Assembly (NCBI GenBank): GCA_021323595.1
Contig: JAJPKR010000056.1
Coordinates: 1 to 64,000, forward strand
Reading direction: 5' to 3'
DNA length: 64,000 nucleotides
DNA from: Terriglobia bacterium
GTDB taxonomy: Bacteria; Acidobacteriota; Terriglobia; Terriglobales; SCQP01
The translations under genes were made by a program, and so were the position numbers. Below are positions 45,094 to 54,054 of this stretch, one piece after another; positions within the stretch are counted from its first letter, which is position 1; each line of letters starts with the position of its first letter. Below the pieces are notes generated by a model that saw only the letters and a program-made list of their open reading frames with translations, searched no databases and was not told the DNA's origin.

Positions 45094-48000
45094 GGATCTG
45101 CTGCAAGCGGCGCTGCGGCTGCCGCCCGATCAGCAACAGGCGTTCTTGAGGCGGGCTTGCGGAGGCGACTCAGCGCTGGAAACCGAAGTTCGCTCCTTGC
45201 TCGCGTCCGATGAAAAAGCGGGGACTTTCCTGCAACGACCCGCAATCGAAGTAGCCGCGCGCCAGGCCGCGCTCGCCGGCGATTCGACGCCGGACCCGAA
45301 CCCGCGCACGGTTGAAGGACAGACCCTCGCGCATTACCGGGTTCTCGGCAAGCTCGGTGGCGGCGGCATGGGCGTGGTGTACAAAGCCAAAGATACCGAC
45401 CTCGGCCGTTTTGTGGCCCTCAAGTTCCTCCCAGACGATCTCGCCGGCGACTCGCAGGCGCTCGAGCGTTTTCGTCGCGAAGCGCGCGCCGCGTCCGCCC
45501 TCAACCATCCGAACATCTGCACCATCCACGAAATCGCTCAACATGGGGATCGCCTTTTCATCGCCATGGAGTATCTCGACGGAACCACGCTCAAACGCCG
45601 GATCCTGGGACGCCCGCTCGAAACCAGCGAGCTGCTGCACTTCGCCATCGAAGTTGCCGACGCCTTGGAGGCAGCCCACTCGCAAGGAATCATTCACCGC
45701 GACATCAAACCGGAGAACATCTTCATCACCCATCGCAACCACGCCAAGATCCTCGATTTTGGGCTGGCCAAGATAACGCCGCTGCCCAACCTCGCGGGCG
45801 GAGTCCGGCAATCGGAGGCGCCTACCGTATCGGTCGAAGAGCAATTGACGGCATCGGGAGTGGCCATCGGCACCGTCGACTATATGTCGCCCGAGCAGAT
45901 CGAGGCCAAACAGCTCGACGCGCGCACGGATTTGTTTTCGTTCGGCTCTGTTCTCTACGAGATGGCCACGGGCGTGCCTCCCTTCCACGGAGACACCACC
46001 GCCAGGAGCTTCGACGCCATATTGAATCGCGCGCCTGTGGACCCCGTGCGATTGAATCCCCGCGTTTCGCCGGAGCTCGAACGGATCATCGGCAAGTGTC
46101 TGGAGAAGGACCGCAACCTGCGGTACCAGTCCGCTTCGGAAATTCGAGCCGACTTGCAGCGCCTTAAACGCGACACCGATTCCGGACGCGGGGCTGCGAC
46201 ACCGGCAAAGGCGCATCATGCTCGAACCGGCAGCCCGTTGCCCTGGGCGGCCGGCGTCGGTCTGGCGGTTGCTTTGGCGGGCGCCGGCTGGTTCCTGTTC
46301 CCTCGCAAGGCCCCGGCCTTGACCGACAAGGACACCATTGTTCTCTCCGACTTCACCAACACGACCGGGGACTCGGTTTTTGATGGCACCCTGCGCGAGG
46401 GACTTTCCGTCCAGCTCGATCAGTCGCCTTTCTTGAGCGTGATTTCGGATCAGCGGATCGGACAGGCTTTGCAGTTGATGGATCGAAAGCCGGATGCGAA
46501 GCTCACGCCCGAGGTCGCGCGCGAAATCTGCCAGCGCACCGGGAGTGCGGCCGACCTGGAAGGCTGGATCGCGCAGATTGGCACGCGGTACCTGCTGACG
46601 CTGAAGGCCGTCAACTGCCCTAGCGGCGAGACCCTGGCGAGCGCGGAGGCTCAGGCGAGCGACAAAAGTCACGTGCTCGACGCTCTGGCAAAGACGGCTT
46701 CCGACATTCGCAACCGGCTGGGCGAGTCGATCGGCACGGTTCAAAAATTTAATACTCCCCTTGAGCAAGCCACGACGCCGTCGCTCGAGGCCCTCAAAGC
46801 CTTCACCCTGGGCCTCCGGCTTGACACCACGACCGGGGGCGACGCGGGAATTCCGTTTTTTGAGCGCGCGATCAAACTGGATCCGAAATTCGCGCTCGCC
46901 TACGCCTGGTTGGCCATCGAATCCACCGATGTCGGAGAATCCGGCAACGCCGCGAGCTACGCCCGAAAGGCCTACGAATTGCGCGGCCAAACCAGCGACT
47001 CGGAGAAGTATTTCATCTCCGCTGTCTTCCAAAAGGAGGCCACAGGGAACTTCGAAGCGGCTGAACAAGCCTGCAAGCTGTGGATTCAGGCCTATCCCCG
47101 CGCGGAGATGCCGCATATTTACTTGTCGGCGGCCATTTATCCGGCCCTTGGAGACTATGAGCAGGCGGCTGCGGAAGGCAGAGAAGCCGTGCGCCTCAAT
47201 CCAGACAGTGCCTTCGCCTATCAATTCCTCATGTTCGACGACATTGCCTTGGGCCATCTCGATGACGCGAGGGCCGCGTATCAGCAGGCTCTCGAACGAA
47301 AACTAAGCAGCCCTTTCTACTTTGCGGGCCTCTACGAGATCGCTTTTCTGCGCAACGATGCAGCGGGGATGGCGCGGCAGGTTGCACAGTCGGTGGGCAA
47401 GATGGAAGTCGAGGATAAGCTTCTGGCCTTGGAAGGCGATACCGCCGCATACCGCGGCCAGCTCAGGAAGGCGCGGCAGTTTTCCCGCCAGGCCATGGAA
47501 TCCGCCGAACGGTCGGGAAGAAAGGAAGCCGCTGCGACGTACGCCGCCATGTCGGCTCTGCGCGAAGCGTTGTTCGGCAACGCCGGCGAAGCGCGACGCC
47601 TGGCCGCTGCGGCCATGAAGGACCCGGAAGGCCACGATGAGCCCTACGGCGCCGCGCTCGCGCTCGCATACGCCGGCGGCGGCGAGCAAGCGCAAACCCT
47701 CGCCGGCGACTTGAACAAGAGATTCCCGGACGACACGCTCGTACAGTTCAATTACCTGCCGACGCTCCGCGCCGAACTGGCACTCAGCCGGAGAAATGCT
47801 TCTGGGGCCCTTGAGGATCTCCAGCCCGCCGCGCGCTATGAGCTCGGGCACACGACGTACAATTTTCCCCATTGGACCGCCATGTATCCCGTCTACGTCC
47901 GCGGCGAAGCTTATCTAGCTGCGCATCGCGGCGCAGAAGCCGCCGCCGAGTTCCAGAAAATCCTCGACCATCGCGGCATCGTGGTGAACGAACCCATCGG

Positions 48001-48160
48001 CGCGCTCGCCCATCTGAGCCTGGCTCGCGCTTACGGCTTGCAGGGTGACACAGCCAAAGCTCGCGCCGCCTATCAGGACTTTTTCGCGCTGTGGAAGAAC
48101 GCCGACCCTGACATCCCCGTCCTGGTGCAAGCCAGGGCTGAATACGGAAGGCTGCGATGA
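45065..48160 (+). CDS. membrane Ser/Thr protein kinase with TPR-like sensor half
   Basis: A 1031-aa PknB-type kinase. An N-terminal helical segment ([37 protein letters not shown]) is followed by the kinase domain, about 95-370: glycine loop [16 protein letters not shown] lysine K120 (VALKFL), catalytic HRDIKPEN with D213, DFG (LDFGLAK) and SPEQ. One membrane helix ([21 protein letters not shown], about 390-410) leads to an outside domain. That begins with a beta-alpha module ([29 protein letters not shown]) and continues as TPR-like repeats to the C-terminus. It is translationally coupled with the overlapping ECF sigma gene. Confidence 0.93.
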   Translation: MDPKRWKRIEDLLQAALRLPPDQQQAFLRRACGGDSALETEVRSLLASDEKAGTFLQRPAIEVAARQAALAGDSTPDPNPRTVEGQTLAHYRVLGKLGGGGMGVVYKAKDTDLGRFVALKFLPDDLAGDSQALERFRREARAASALNHPNICTIHEIAQHGDRLFIAMEYLDGTTLKRRILGRPLETSELLHFAIEVADALEAAHSQGIIHRDIKPENIFITHRNHAKILDFGLAKITPLPNLAGGVRQSEAPTVSVEEQLTASGVAIGTVDYMSPEQIEAKQLDARTDLFSFGSVLYEMATGVPPFHGDTTARSFDAILNRAPVDPVRLNPRVSPELERIIGKCLEKDRNLRYQSASEIRADLQRLKRDTDSGRGAATPAKAHHARTGSPLPWAAGVGLAVALAGAGWFLFPRKAPALTDKDTIVLSDFTNTTGDSVFDGTLREGLSVQLDQSPFLSVISDQRIGQALQLMDRKPDAKLTPEVAREICQRTGSAADLEGWIAQIGTRYLLTLKAVNCPSGETLASAEAQASDKSHVLDALAKTASDIRNRLGESIGTVQKFNTPLEQATTPSLEALKAFTLGLRLDTTTGGDAGIPFFERAIKLDPKFALAYAWLAIESTDVGESGNAASYARKAYELRGQTSDSEKYFISAVFQKEATGNFEAAEQACKLWIQAYPRAEMPHIYLSAAIYPALGDYEQAAAEGREAVRLNPDSAFAYQFLMFDDIALGHLDDARAAYQQALERKLSSPFYFAGLYEIAFLRNDAAGMARQVAQSVGKMEVEDKLLALEGDTAAYRGQLRKARQFSRQAMESAERSGRKEAAATYAAMSALREALFGNAGEARRLAAAAMKDPEGHDEPYGAALALAYAGGGEQAQTLAGDLNKRFPDDTLVQFNYLPTLRAELALSRRNASGALEDLQPAARYELGHTTYNFPHWTAMYPVYVRGEAYLAAHRGAEAAAEFQKILDHRGIVVNEPIGALAHLSLARAYGLQGDTAKARAAYQDFFALWKNADPDIPVLVQARAEYGRLR

Positions 48161-48324
48161 GAGGAGCGGTCTTATCCAGGTCCCGATTTCGGACTTGGCG
48201 TTAGCGGCGCGTTTCGCTGGTTCCGTTCGCTGCCGGCCTGGGCTGGTCCAGCGCCTCCGCTGACCCGCCGTTTTCATCGCGCCGTGTTCCGGGGCCGCTC
48301 CGGGCTGCCGCCTTTCCGGCGCCT

Positions 48325-48783
48325 TCAACCGCGCTCGTCTCGCCCGCTCGCCGTTGGACCGCCCAAACCCGCCGCCGCCGCGGGCCCGCGCGCCGCGTCT
48401 GCCGGGGAGGGGCGAAGGGCATCTTCGCCGCGCCTGCGCGCCAAGCGGCCGCCGGTCCGCCGCTGCAGGCGGGTGGCGTCGCGGCGCGCCTGCGGACGGC
48501 GCCCGGCTTCCCGGATCATCGCCTCCACCAGCACCGCCAGCGCCGGATCGCGCGGGCTTCCCAGGCGGTAATAGATCCACAGCCCCTGGCGGCGCCCCCG
48601 CACCAGCCCGCGGCGGCGCAGGTAAGCCAAGTGCCGCGAGGCCCTGGGCTGCGGAACTTGCAGGCTTTCGTGAATGTCGCACACGCACACCTCGCCCGCC
48701 GCCAAGAGCGCCAAAATGCGCAGCCGGGTCGGGTCGGCCAGCGCCGCCAGCACCGCCGCGAACTCGCTCAAGCCTGGCTCCAT
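48325..48783 (-). CDS. arsR: ArsR-family arsenic-responsive repressor
   Basis: A 152-aa ArsR/SmtB winged-helix repressor. Residues about 8-85 are ALADPTRLRILALLAAGEVCVCDIHESLQVPQPRASRHLAYLRRRGLVRGRRQGLWIYYRL; the EVCVCD motif at the recognition-helix start gives the Cys pair that binds As(III). The last ~60 residues are Arg/Ala-rich and look disordered. The operator overlaps its own start codon. It is divergent from arsM, which it should repress until arsenite binds. Confidence 0.92.
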   Translation of the reverse strand: MEPGLSEFAAVLAALADPTRLRILALLAAGEVCVCDIHESLQVPQPRASRHLAYLRRRGLVRGRRQGLWIYYRLGSPRDPALAVLVEAMIREAGRRPQARRDATRLQRRTGGRLARRRGEDALRPSPADAARGPAAAAGLGGPTASGRDERG

Positions 48784-48805
48784 ATATTTGGCTTGACAAA
48801 TATAT
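48782..48805. promoter_or_regulatory. ArsR operator overlapping the arsM promoter
   Basis: A perfect 9-bp inverted repeat, ATATATTTG and CAAATATAT with a six-base spacer (48782-48790, 48797-48805), in AT-rich DNA. It covers the arsR start codon (48781-48783) on one side and the -35 of arsM (TTGACA, 48793-48798) on the other. A TATACG at 48815-48820 gives a 16-base spacing for the arsM promoter. Confidence 0.85.
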
Positions 48806-48861
48806 CACGCCCGCTATACGCTCGATCTGTATTCGTCCAGGCGAATATCGGAGGTCTGCCC

Positions 48862-49674
48862 ATGAGCGCGACGCGCGCCACCATACGCCAAAAGTACGGA
48901 GCCATCGCCGCCGCCGTCGCGAGCGACGGTTCCCAGCCCGCCGGCTGCGGCTGCGCCGATCCCATCACCTCCAACCTCTATTCCGAGGCCGAGGCGGCGG
49001 CGGTGCCCGGGGCGGCGCGCGCGGCTTCCCTCGGCTGCGGCAACCCCACCGCGCTGGCCGCGCTCCAGCCCGGCGAAGTCGTGCTCGACCTGGGCTCGGG
49101 CGGCGGCATGGACGTGCTGCTCTCCGCCCGTCGCGTCGGCCCGGGCGGCAAGGCCTATGGCCTGGACATGACCGGCGAGATGCTGGCGCTGGCGCGCGAG
49201 AACCAGCGGCGCGCCGGCCTCGCCAACGTCGAGTTTCTCCAGGGCACGATCGAGGCGATCCCCCTGCCCGACGCCTCGGTGGATGTCGTGATCTCGAACT
49301 GCGTGATCAATCTCTCGAGCGACAAGGATGCCGTCTTGCGCGAAGCCTTTCGCGTGCTCAAGCCGGGCGGCCGTTTGGCCGTCTCCGACGTGGTGACGCG
49401 GGGCGCGGTGCCCGGAGAGCTGCGGCGCAGCGTCGAGCTCTGGATCGGCTGCGTCGCCGGCGCGCTGGAAGAAAACGACTACCTGGCCAAGCTCGCCGCC
49501 GCCGGCTTTGCTGACGCCGCCGTCGAGCCCTGGCGCGTCTATCGCGCCGCCGATGCCGGTGAATTCCTGGCCGCCGCCGGCTTCGATGCGGACCGCGTCG
49601 CGCCGCTCGTGGATGGCAAGTTCGCCAGCGCCTTCATTCGCGCGCGCAAGCCCGCCGCCGCGCCCGCCGCCTGA
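48862..49674 (+). CDS. arsM: arsenite S-adenosylmethionine methyltransferase
   Basis: A 270-aa class I methyltransferase that turns arsenite into methylated, volatile arsenicals. The ATG follows GGAGGT at 48850-48855. SAM-binding motif I is VVLDLGSGGGMDVLLSARRV (about 73-92), with the acidic GLDMT at 100-104. The Cys ligands match ArsM: C59 (SLGCGNP), C147 (SNCVINLS) and C197 (WIGCVAGAL). The N-terminal CGC (29-31) in QPAGCGCADPITSNLY is also typical. Its last 33 codons are duplicated almost exactly at 53228-53328, and its first ~50 exist as a relic at 6067. It is regulated by the adjacent ArsR. Confidence 0.95.
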   Translation: MSATRATIRQKYGAIAAAVASDGSQPAGCGCADPITSNLYSEAEAAAVPGAARAASLGCGNPTALAALQPGEVVLDLGSGGGMDVLLSARRVGPGGKAYGLDMTGEMLALARENQRRAGLANVEFLQGTIEAIPLPDASVDVVISNCVINLSSDKDAVLREAFRVLKPGGRLAVSDVVTRGAVPGELRRSVELWIGCVAGALEENDYLAKLAAAGFADAAVEPWRVYRAADAGEFLAAAGFDADRVAPLVDGKFASAFIRARKPAAAPAA

Positions 49675-49702
49675 CCGCCGCGCCGCCGCCTTTGCGCCGC
49701 CG
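49574..49702 (+). repeat. 129-bp repeat, resident copy (arsM 3' end)
   Basis: It covers the last 33 codons of arsM plus 28 bases after the stop. The copy at 53228-53356 differs at one position (49676/53330). A further 36 bp (49721-49756) matches 53531-53566 with two differences. Confidence 0.9.
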
Positions 49703-49909
49703 CCGCGCTCCGCCGCCCGCGATCTTTCAGCGCCGGTTGCGGCGCGCCTTGCCGCAGTCGCCGCGCCCGCAGCCGTGCGCCGCCATCACCCGCCCGGCGC
49801 CCGGTGGCCATCTCGAAGCCGCCAAAACTGGATATTGCCGCGGCAAGAGTTCGGCGGCATCGTGGAGCCCAATGTCGCGCCAAAACGCGACCTCCTGATC
49901 GCTAAGTAG

Positions 49910-50779
49910 ATGGAAACCTCCATCTCACCTCCTCCGGAAGCTGTTCCGATCCGGGGCGCGGCCGGTGCTCCTCTCAGCGCCGGCCGCGCCATCTTTTCCC
50001 TGGCCGTGATCGCGCTCGGCGTGCTCACGCTCGTGGTCGTGTCCCTTCCCGGCGCTGGGGGCGGCTTCGGTCCGCAGGCTCGCTGGTTGCCCGTGATCCC
50101 CTGGCTGCCCCGCGCCCATCCCCTCCTCGCTTACCTATTCGGCACGGCGCTCGTAGCCTGCGGCGTTGCCATGCTCTACGCTTGCACCCGCCGCCGCGGC
50201 GCTTACGTTTTCGGGGCTCTCTTCCTGCTCTGCGCGCTCATTTTGGACCTGCCGCAGTATTGGCATTACCCCGCCAGTGTCCCCGCCCGCACCGGTTTAT
50301 TCGAACCCCTGGCGCTGGCGGCGCTGGCGGCGCTGCTGCCGAGCCCCGCCATCCCTTCCCTGCTCGAGCGCGCCGCCCGCTATCTGCTCGCCCTCTGCCT
50401 GGTGGTATTCGGGGTGGATCACTTTCTGGCGCTTGCGCCCATCGCCTCGCTGGTCCCGGCGTGGCTGCCGGCGCATGCCTTCTGGGTGGTCCTGTTCGGT
50501 CTGGTGTTCATCGCCGCCGGGGTCAGCATCGCCTCGGGCTTCCTGTTGCCCTGGGGCGCCGGCGGCGCTGGATGCATGTTCGCCCTCTGGGTCGTCACGC
50601 TGCATCTTCCCCGGGTGTTGGGGCTCTACCCGCATGTGCGGCCTCACAACCCGGACGAGTGGTCGAGTCTGTTGATTGCCGTGGCCCTGTGGGGAGGGTT
50701 ATGGGCGCTCGCCGCCGCCCGCGCCCCGGAAGCGGGCGGACGCGCCGCCCTCCGCGCACCCGCGCACCAAAGCGCCTGA
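49910..50779 (+). CDS. DoxX-like membrane protein
   Basis: A 289-aa polytopic protein. Membrane segments run from residue ~28 (AIFSLAVIALGVLTLVVVSLPG) through to the end. The second half has the DoxX/SURF4-type pattern LARYLLALCLVVFGVDHFLALAPIASLVPAWLPAHAFWVVLFGLVFIAAGVSIASGFLLPWGAGG. DoxX-like proteins take part in membrane redox chemistry or thiosulfate oxidation in a few organisms, but most have no known role. It is 235 bases downstream of arsM; no arsenic link is shown. Confidence 0.85.
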   Translation: METSISPPPEAVPIRGAAGAPLSAGRAIFSLAVIALGVLTLVVVSLPGAGGGFGPQARWLPVIPWLPRAHPLLAYLFGTALVACGVAMLYACTRRRGAYVFGALFLLCALILDLPQYWHYPASVPARTGLFEPLALAALAALLPSPAIPSLLERAARYLLALCLVVFGVDHFLALAPIASLVPAWLPAHAFWVVLFGLVFIAAGVSIASGFLLPWGAGGAGCMFALWVVTLHLPRVLGLYPHVRPHNPDEWSSLLIAVALWGGLWALAAARAPEAGGRAALRAPAHQSA

Positions 50780-51032
50780 GCGCCTGATCATCGCCGCGGC
50801 GGTTCCCGCGCGCCCGGCGGCGATGAATGCCTTGCGCCTCGCTCCCGCCGCGCCCATGCCAGCCCACGCGCCGCAGCTCCCCAAATGCGCCGTGCGCCGG
50901 AGCGAAGCCGGCATGCGCGCCGGGTCCGCGCCCGCGATCTCCCCGCGGGAAGTTAGCCTGCCGAAGGCGCGGCTCGCGGGCGTCCCGGGCGCGCCTATCG
51001 CACCGGCGCGCGAACGGCGGCGCGGCCCGACA

Positions 51033-51317
51033 CTATTTCGATAGGGCGTCGCGATTGGCTTTGGCCCAAGCGCTGTCGCAGGCGACCGCCTTCATGGGCG
51101 GACCGCCCTGCGTGCCGCAGGCGCACGGCCCCGGCGTCTTCGCCTCGGTCATGCAGGCGCAGGAACGAACCCCGAGGCAACTGCACACATACACCGTGCT
51201 CTTTTTCTTGGCTTTAGGCTTGCCTTTTCCCGCGACGCCGCCGAAGGCTAGGAACGGCGCCAAGAGCAGCACCAAGGCGGCAAGTTGCCACCGCGACAAT
51301 CTCGGATGCGACATCAT
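51033..51317 (-). CDS. small exported protein with C-x-C cluster
   Basis: A 94-aa protein, MMSHPRLSRWQLAALVLLLAPFLAFGGVAGKG (signal peptide), a Lys-rich spacer, then YVCSCLGVRSCACMTEAKTPGPCACGTQGG with three C-x-C pairs and a later single Cys. The CxC spacing resembles metal-binding or disulfide-rich secreted peptides. It shares the plan of the larger protein at 3644. It is divergent from the MocR-type regulator gene, which might control it, though this is inference only. Confidence 0.75.
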   Translation of the reverse strand: MMSHPRLSRWQLAALVLLLAPFLAFGGVAGKGKPKAKKKSTVYVCSCLGVRSCACMTEAKTPGPCACGTQGGPPMKAVACDSAWAKANRDALSK

Positions 51318-51543
51318 GGCGCGACAGTAAACCGGCTCACCCGAGCCGGCAATAACCACTTCGCGCGCTTTCGCGCTACCCAGCGGCAAGCGCCGCGCCC
51401 AGGCCCGCGACCTGCGCAACGCCCCGCCCGCCTGCCCGGGCGCGCCTCGACGCCTGTTTCCTCGCGCCCCTTCCTTCGCAAAGTGGCCTGCTCCGGTGGC
51501 CGCGTCGCTAGCCGACGGACATAGCCACTATAATCGTCGTGAC

Positions 51544-53022
51544 ATGCGCACCGCCTCGGACGGCCTGATGCCGGTCGTTGCCGTGCAGCGCGGCGGCCCC
51601 CTGCCGCTGCACCGGCAAATTTGCGACGGCTTGCGCGCCGCGATCTTGCGTCAGGAACTGCGGCCCGGCCAGCGCGTGCCCTCGAGCCGCAGCCTCGCCG
51701 CCGATCTGGGCGTTTCGCGCATTCCCGTGCTGGATGCCTACGCGCAATTGCTGGCCGAGGGCTATTTCGAGGCGCGCGCCGGCGCCGGCACCTTCGTCTC
51801 CAGCACCTTGCCCGAGATCACCGGCGCCTATGGCGCCCCGCTCGCCCCGCCGCCGCCCGCCCGCCGGCGCCTGGCGCGCCGCGCCACGCTCGTCCCCAAC
51901 TACGAACGGGCGCCGTGGCGCATGGGCTGGGGCCCGTTCGGCTTGCATCAGTCCGCGGTGGATCATCTGCCGTTCGCCGTCTGGGGACGGCTGGCGCTGC
52001 GCCACGCCCGCAATCCCCGCGCCGGCGCCCTGCAACAGCTCAATCCCCTCGGCTTGCCGCGCCTGCGCGAAACCTTATGCACCTACCTGCGCACCGCCCG
52101 CGGCGTGCGCTGCGAGCCCGGGCAGATCATGATCGTCGGCGGCTCGCAGCACGGCCTCGATCTCATCGCCCGCGTGCTCTGCGATTCCGGCGCGCCGGTC
52201 TGGATCGAGGAGCCGGGCTATTGGCTCGCCCGCAACGTGTTCTTGGCTTCCGGCTGCCGGCTCGTGCCCGTGCCCGTGGACCAAGAAGGGCTGGATGTCG
52301 CCGCCGGCCTGCGCCTTTGCCCCAAACCGCGCCTGGTGTACGTCACCCCCTCCCACCAGTTCCCGCTCGGCGCCATCATGAGCGCCACCCGCCGCATGCA
52401 GTTGCTGGCCTGGGCGCAGCGCGCCGGTGCTTGGATCGTCGAGGACGACTACGACAGCGAATACTGCTACGGCACCCAGCCGGTGCCGTCGCTGCAAGGC
52501 CTCGACGCCGGCGCGCGCGTGCTCTATGTCGGCACCTTCAGTAAAGTGCTCTTCCCCGCCCTGCGCCTGGGCTACGTCGTGTTTCCCCCCGATTTGCTCG
52601 ACCGCTTCCTGGCCGTGCGCCACGCCATGGACATCTGTCCGCCTTATTTCAATCAAGAAGTCCTGGCCGACTTCATCGCCGACGGCCACTTCGCCCGCCA
52701 CATCCAGCGCATGCGCGCCCGCTATCGCGAACGCCGCGCCACGCTCGTCGCCGCCTTGCGCGCGGCCTTCGGCGATCGCATCGAGCTGCACGGCGCCGAA
52801 ACCGGCCTGCATCTGCCCGTGACCTTCGCCGCCGCCCGCGGGTTCGACGACGTCGCCCTCGCCACCGCCGCCGCGCAGCAAGGCTTATGGCTGTGGCCGC
52901 TCTCGCCCGCCTCGCTCGGCCGCGCTCGCCGCCAGGGCTTTATCCTCGGCTTCGGCAGCTCCTCGACGCGCGAAATCCCCGCGGCGGTCCAGCAGTTGCA
53001 ACGCCTCCTCGCCTTCGCCTGA
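51544..53022 (+). CDS. MocR/PdxR-type GntR-aminotransferase regulator
   Basis: A 492-aa transcription factor. The N-terminal GntR-type winged helix is LPLHRQICDGLRAAILRQELRPGQRVPSSRSLAADLGVSRIPVLDAYAQLLAEGYFEARAGAGTFV. An aspartate-aminotransferase-fold domain follows, with the PLP lysine in VGTFSKVLFPALRLGYVV and the Asp/Tyr site WIVEDDYDSEY. It probably senses pyridoxal phosphate or an amino acid and regulates a neighbour. The start ATG at 51544 gives MRTASDGLMPVVAVQRG. No aminotransferase or PLP gene is adjacent. Confidence 0.92.
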   Translation: MRTASDGLMPVVAVQRGGPLPLHRQICDGLRAAILRQELRPGQRVPSSRSLAADLGVSRIPVLDAYAQLLAEGYFEARAGAGTFVSSTLPEITGAYGAPLAPPPPARRRLARRATLVPNYERAPWRMGWGPFGLHQSAVDHLPFAVWGRLALRHARNPRAGALQQLNPLGLPRLRETLCTYLRTARGVRCEPGQIMIVGGSQHGLDLIARVLCDSGAPVWIEEPGYWLARNVFLASGCRLVPVPVDQEGLDVAAGLRLCPKPRLVYVTPSHQFPLGAIMSATRRMQLLAWAQRAGAWIVEDDYDSEYCYGTQPVPSLQGLDAGARVLYVGTFSKVLFPALRLGYVVFPPDLLDRFLAVRHAMDICPPYFNQEVLADFIADGHFARHIQRMRARYRERRATLVAALRAAFGDRIELHGAETGLHLPVTFAAARGFDDVALATAAAQQGLWLWPLSPASLGRARRQGFILGFGSSSTREIPAAVQQLQRLLAFA

Positions 53023-53164
53023 ACCGCCGCGCCGCCGCCAAACCGAGCGCGGCGCGACCTTCGCGGCAGCCGGCCGGCCGCGCCGCGCGACGGCGTGACG
53101 CGCGCCAAGGCGCGCTTCGCGGCCGTCTGCGCGTAGCGACGAACCGAGGCCTCTGTCCGGGAAA

Positions 53165-53227
53165 CTAGGCGGGTACGGCGACTTCGATCTCGGCCTCGCG
53201 CAGAAAGCGCGCGGCCTCTTCCGGCGG
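53165..53227 (-). repeat. direct repeat of galT 3' end, left copy (att-like)
   Basis: A 63-bp copy of the 3' end of galT (59908-59970), same orientation, with two differences; weaker similarity extends ~15 bases further left. It contains the last ~20 codons and the stop of galT. The resident galT at the other end is intact, which is the arrangement left by site-specific integration at a gene end. Confidence 0.75.
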
Positions 53228-53356
53228 CCGCCGGCTTCGATGCGGACCGCGTCGCGCCGCTCGTGGATGGCAAGTTCGCCAGCGCCTTCATTCGCGCGCG
53301 CAAGCCCGCCGCCGCGCCCGCCGCCTGATCGCCGCGCCGCCGCCTTTGCGCCGCCG
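53228..53356 (+). repeat. 129-bp near-identical copy of the arsM 3' end
   Basis: 128 of 129 bases match 49574-49702, including the arsM stop codon (53326-53328). It joins the galT fragment at CCGGCGG/CCGCCGG microhomology. Confidence 0.9.
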
Positions 53357-53601
53357 CGCCGGCCGCCAGCGGCCCGCCGCGCTGCTTGCTCGCGGCCAAG
53401 CGGGCCAAGCGGTCGGCGTCCGCTGCCCGCGCGATGGCGTCCGGCGGCAAGCGCAACTGACGCTGGCGGCCGGCGAGAAACGGTCCTTTCGCTTGCAGCT
53501 CCTGCCCGATCCCGGCCCGCTCCAGGCGGCGATCCTTCAGCGCTGGTTGCGGCGCGCCTTGCCGCAATAACCGGGCGCGTCGCGCGCGCCTGCCGCCAAG
53601 T

Positions 53602-53824
53602 GGCGGGCGGGGCGATAAGCTTCGCAGGGCTTCGTTCCCCCACCCCAAGGCGCGCCGCTGCGCCTTGGGGTCCCCGGGCGCGCCCCGCTCCGGCGTGACT
53701 AGCTGGCAGGGACGCGCCCCGCGGAATTTCGCGGGTCTTCTCCCGGCGATTCGTTGCGCATTCGCCCTCGATCTCGGCTGGCTGGATTTTCAGTGGTGGA
53801 CCTGGGGGCCGCCGCCATACGCTT
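53602..53824. repeat. long inverted repeat, left arm
   Basis: An imperfect (roughly 85-90% by eye) reverse complement of 59646-59872. The conserved parts include GCGATAAGCTTCGCAGGGCTTCG near the outer end and CTCGATCTCGGCTGGCTGGATTT near the inner end. It contains a 12-bp stem hairpin (see 53642). Confidence 0.85.
53642..53671. terminator. hairpin in the left inverted-repeat arm
   Basis: ACCCCAAGGCGC pairs perfectly with GCGCCTTGGGGT around a six-base loop. The same stem is present at 59802-59831 in the right arm. No T-run follows, so terminator function is possible but not certain. Confidence 0.55.
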
Positions 53825-53980
53825 CGGGCGCACCGAACGACCCCCGGCAACGGCGCCGTGTCAAGAGGCGGCCCCCAGTCGCCCGACCGATCAAGCGCTT
53901 TCCTTTCGATTCCCCGCCAACCCAGAATCTCCTGCCAGTTGGCCCTGCCCCTATTCATTACAGCCACCCATTCGGGGCTC

Positions 53981-54009
53981 TTGACAAAGCCAATCTACTA
54001 GAGTAATTC
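53981..54009 (+). promoter_or_regulatory. candidate promoter of the secreted-hydrolase operon
   Basis: TTGACA at 53981-53986, 17 bases, then TAATTC at 54004-54009. The surrounding DNA is AT-richer than its surroundings. An AAAGGAG ribosome-binding site (54040-54046) precedes the ATG at 54055. Confidence 0.45.
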
Positions 54010-54054
54010 TGCTCCGACAGCCCGGCCCGGGGTGGCGAGAAAGGAGAATCAGCA

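Larger units (their letters stand above)
53023..54054. other. 1-kb non-coding mosaic of duplicated fragments
   Basis: No intact gene. In order it holds a galT 3' fragment (53165-53227), an arsM 3' fragment (53228-53356), about 170 bp with a plus-strand remnant frame ending LTLAAGEKRSFRLQLLPDPGPLQAAILQRWLRRALPQ and a stop at 53568, and a second short arsM-downstream match (53531-53566). The left arm of the long inverted repeat (53602-53824) and the promoter region of the hydrolase gene complete it. The 53450-53570 remnant is probably the end of a lost gene that I cannot name. Confidence 0.7.

Noticed and set aside
45170-47257. 695-aa minus-strand ORF opposite the kinase
   Set aside because: The kinase frame has all catalytic motifs; the antisense frame has none.
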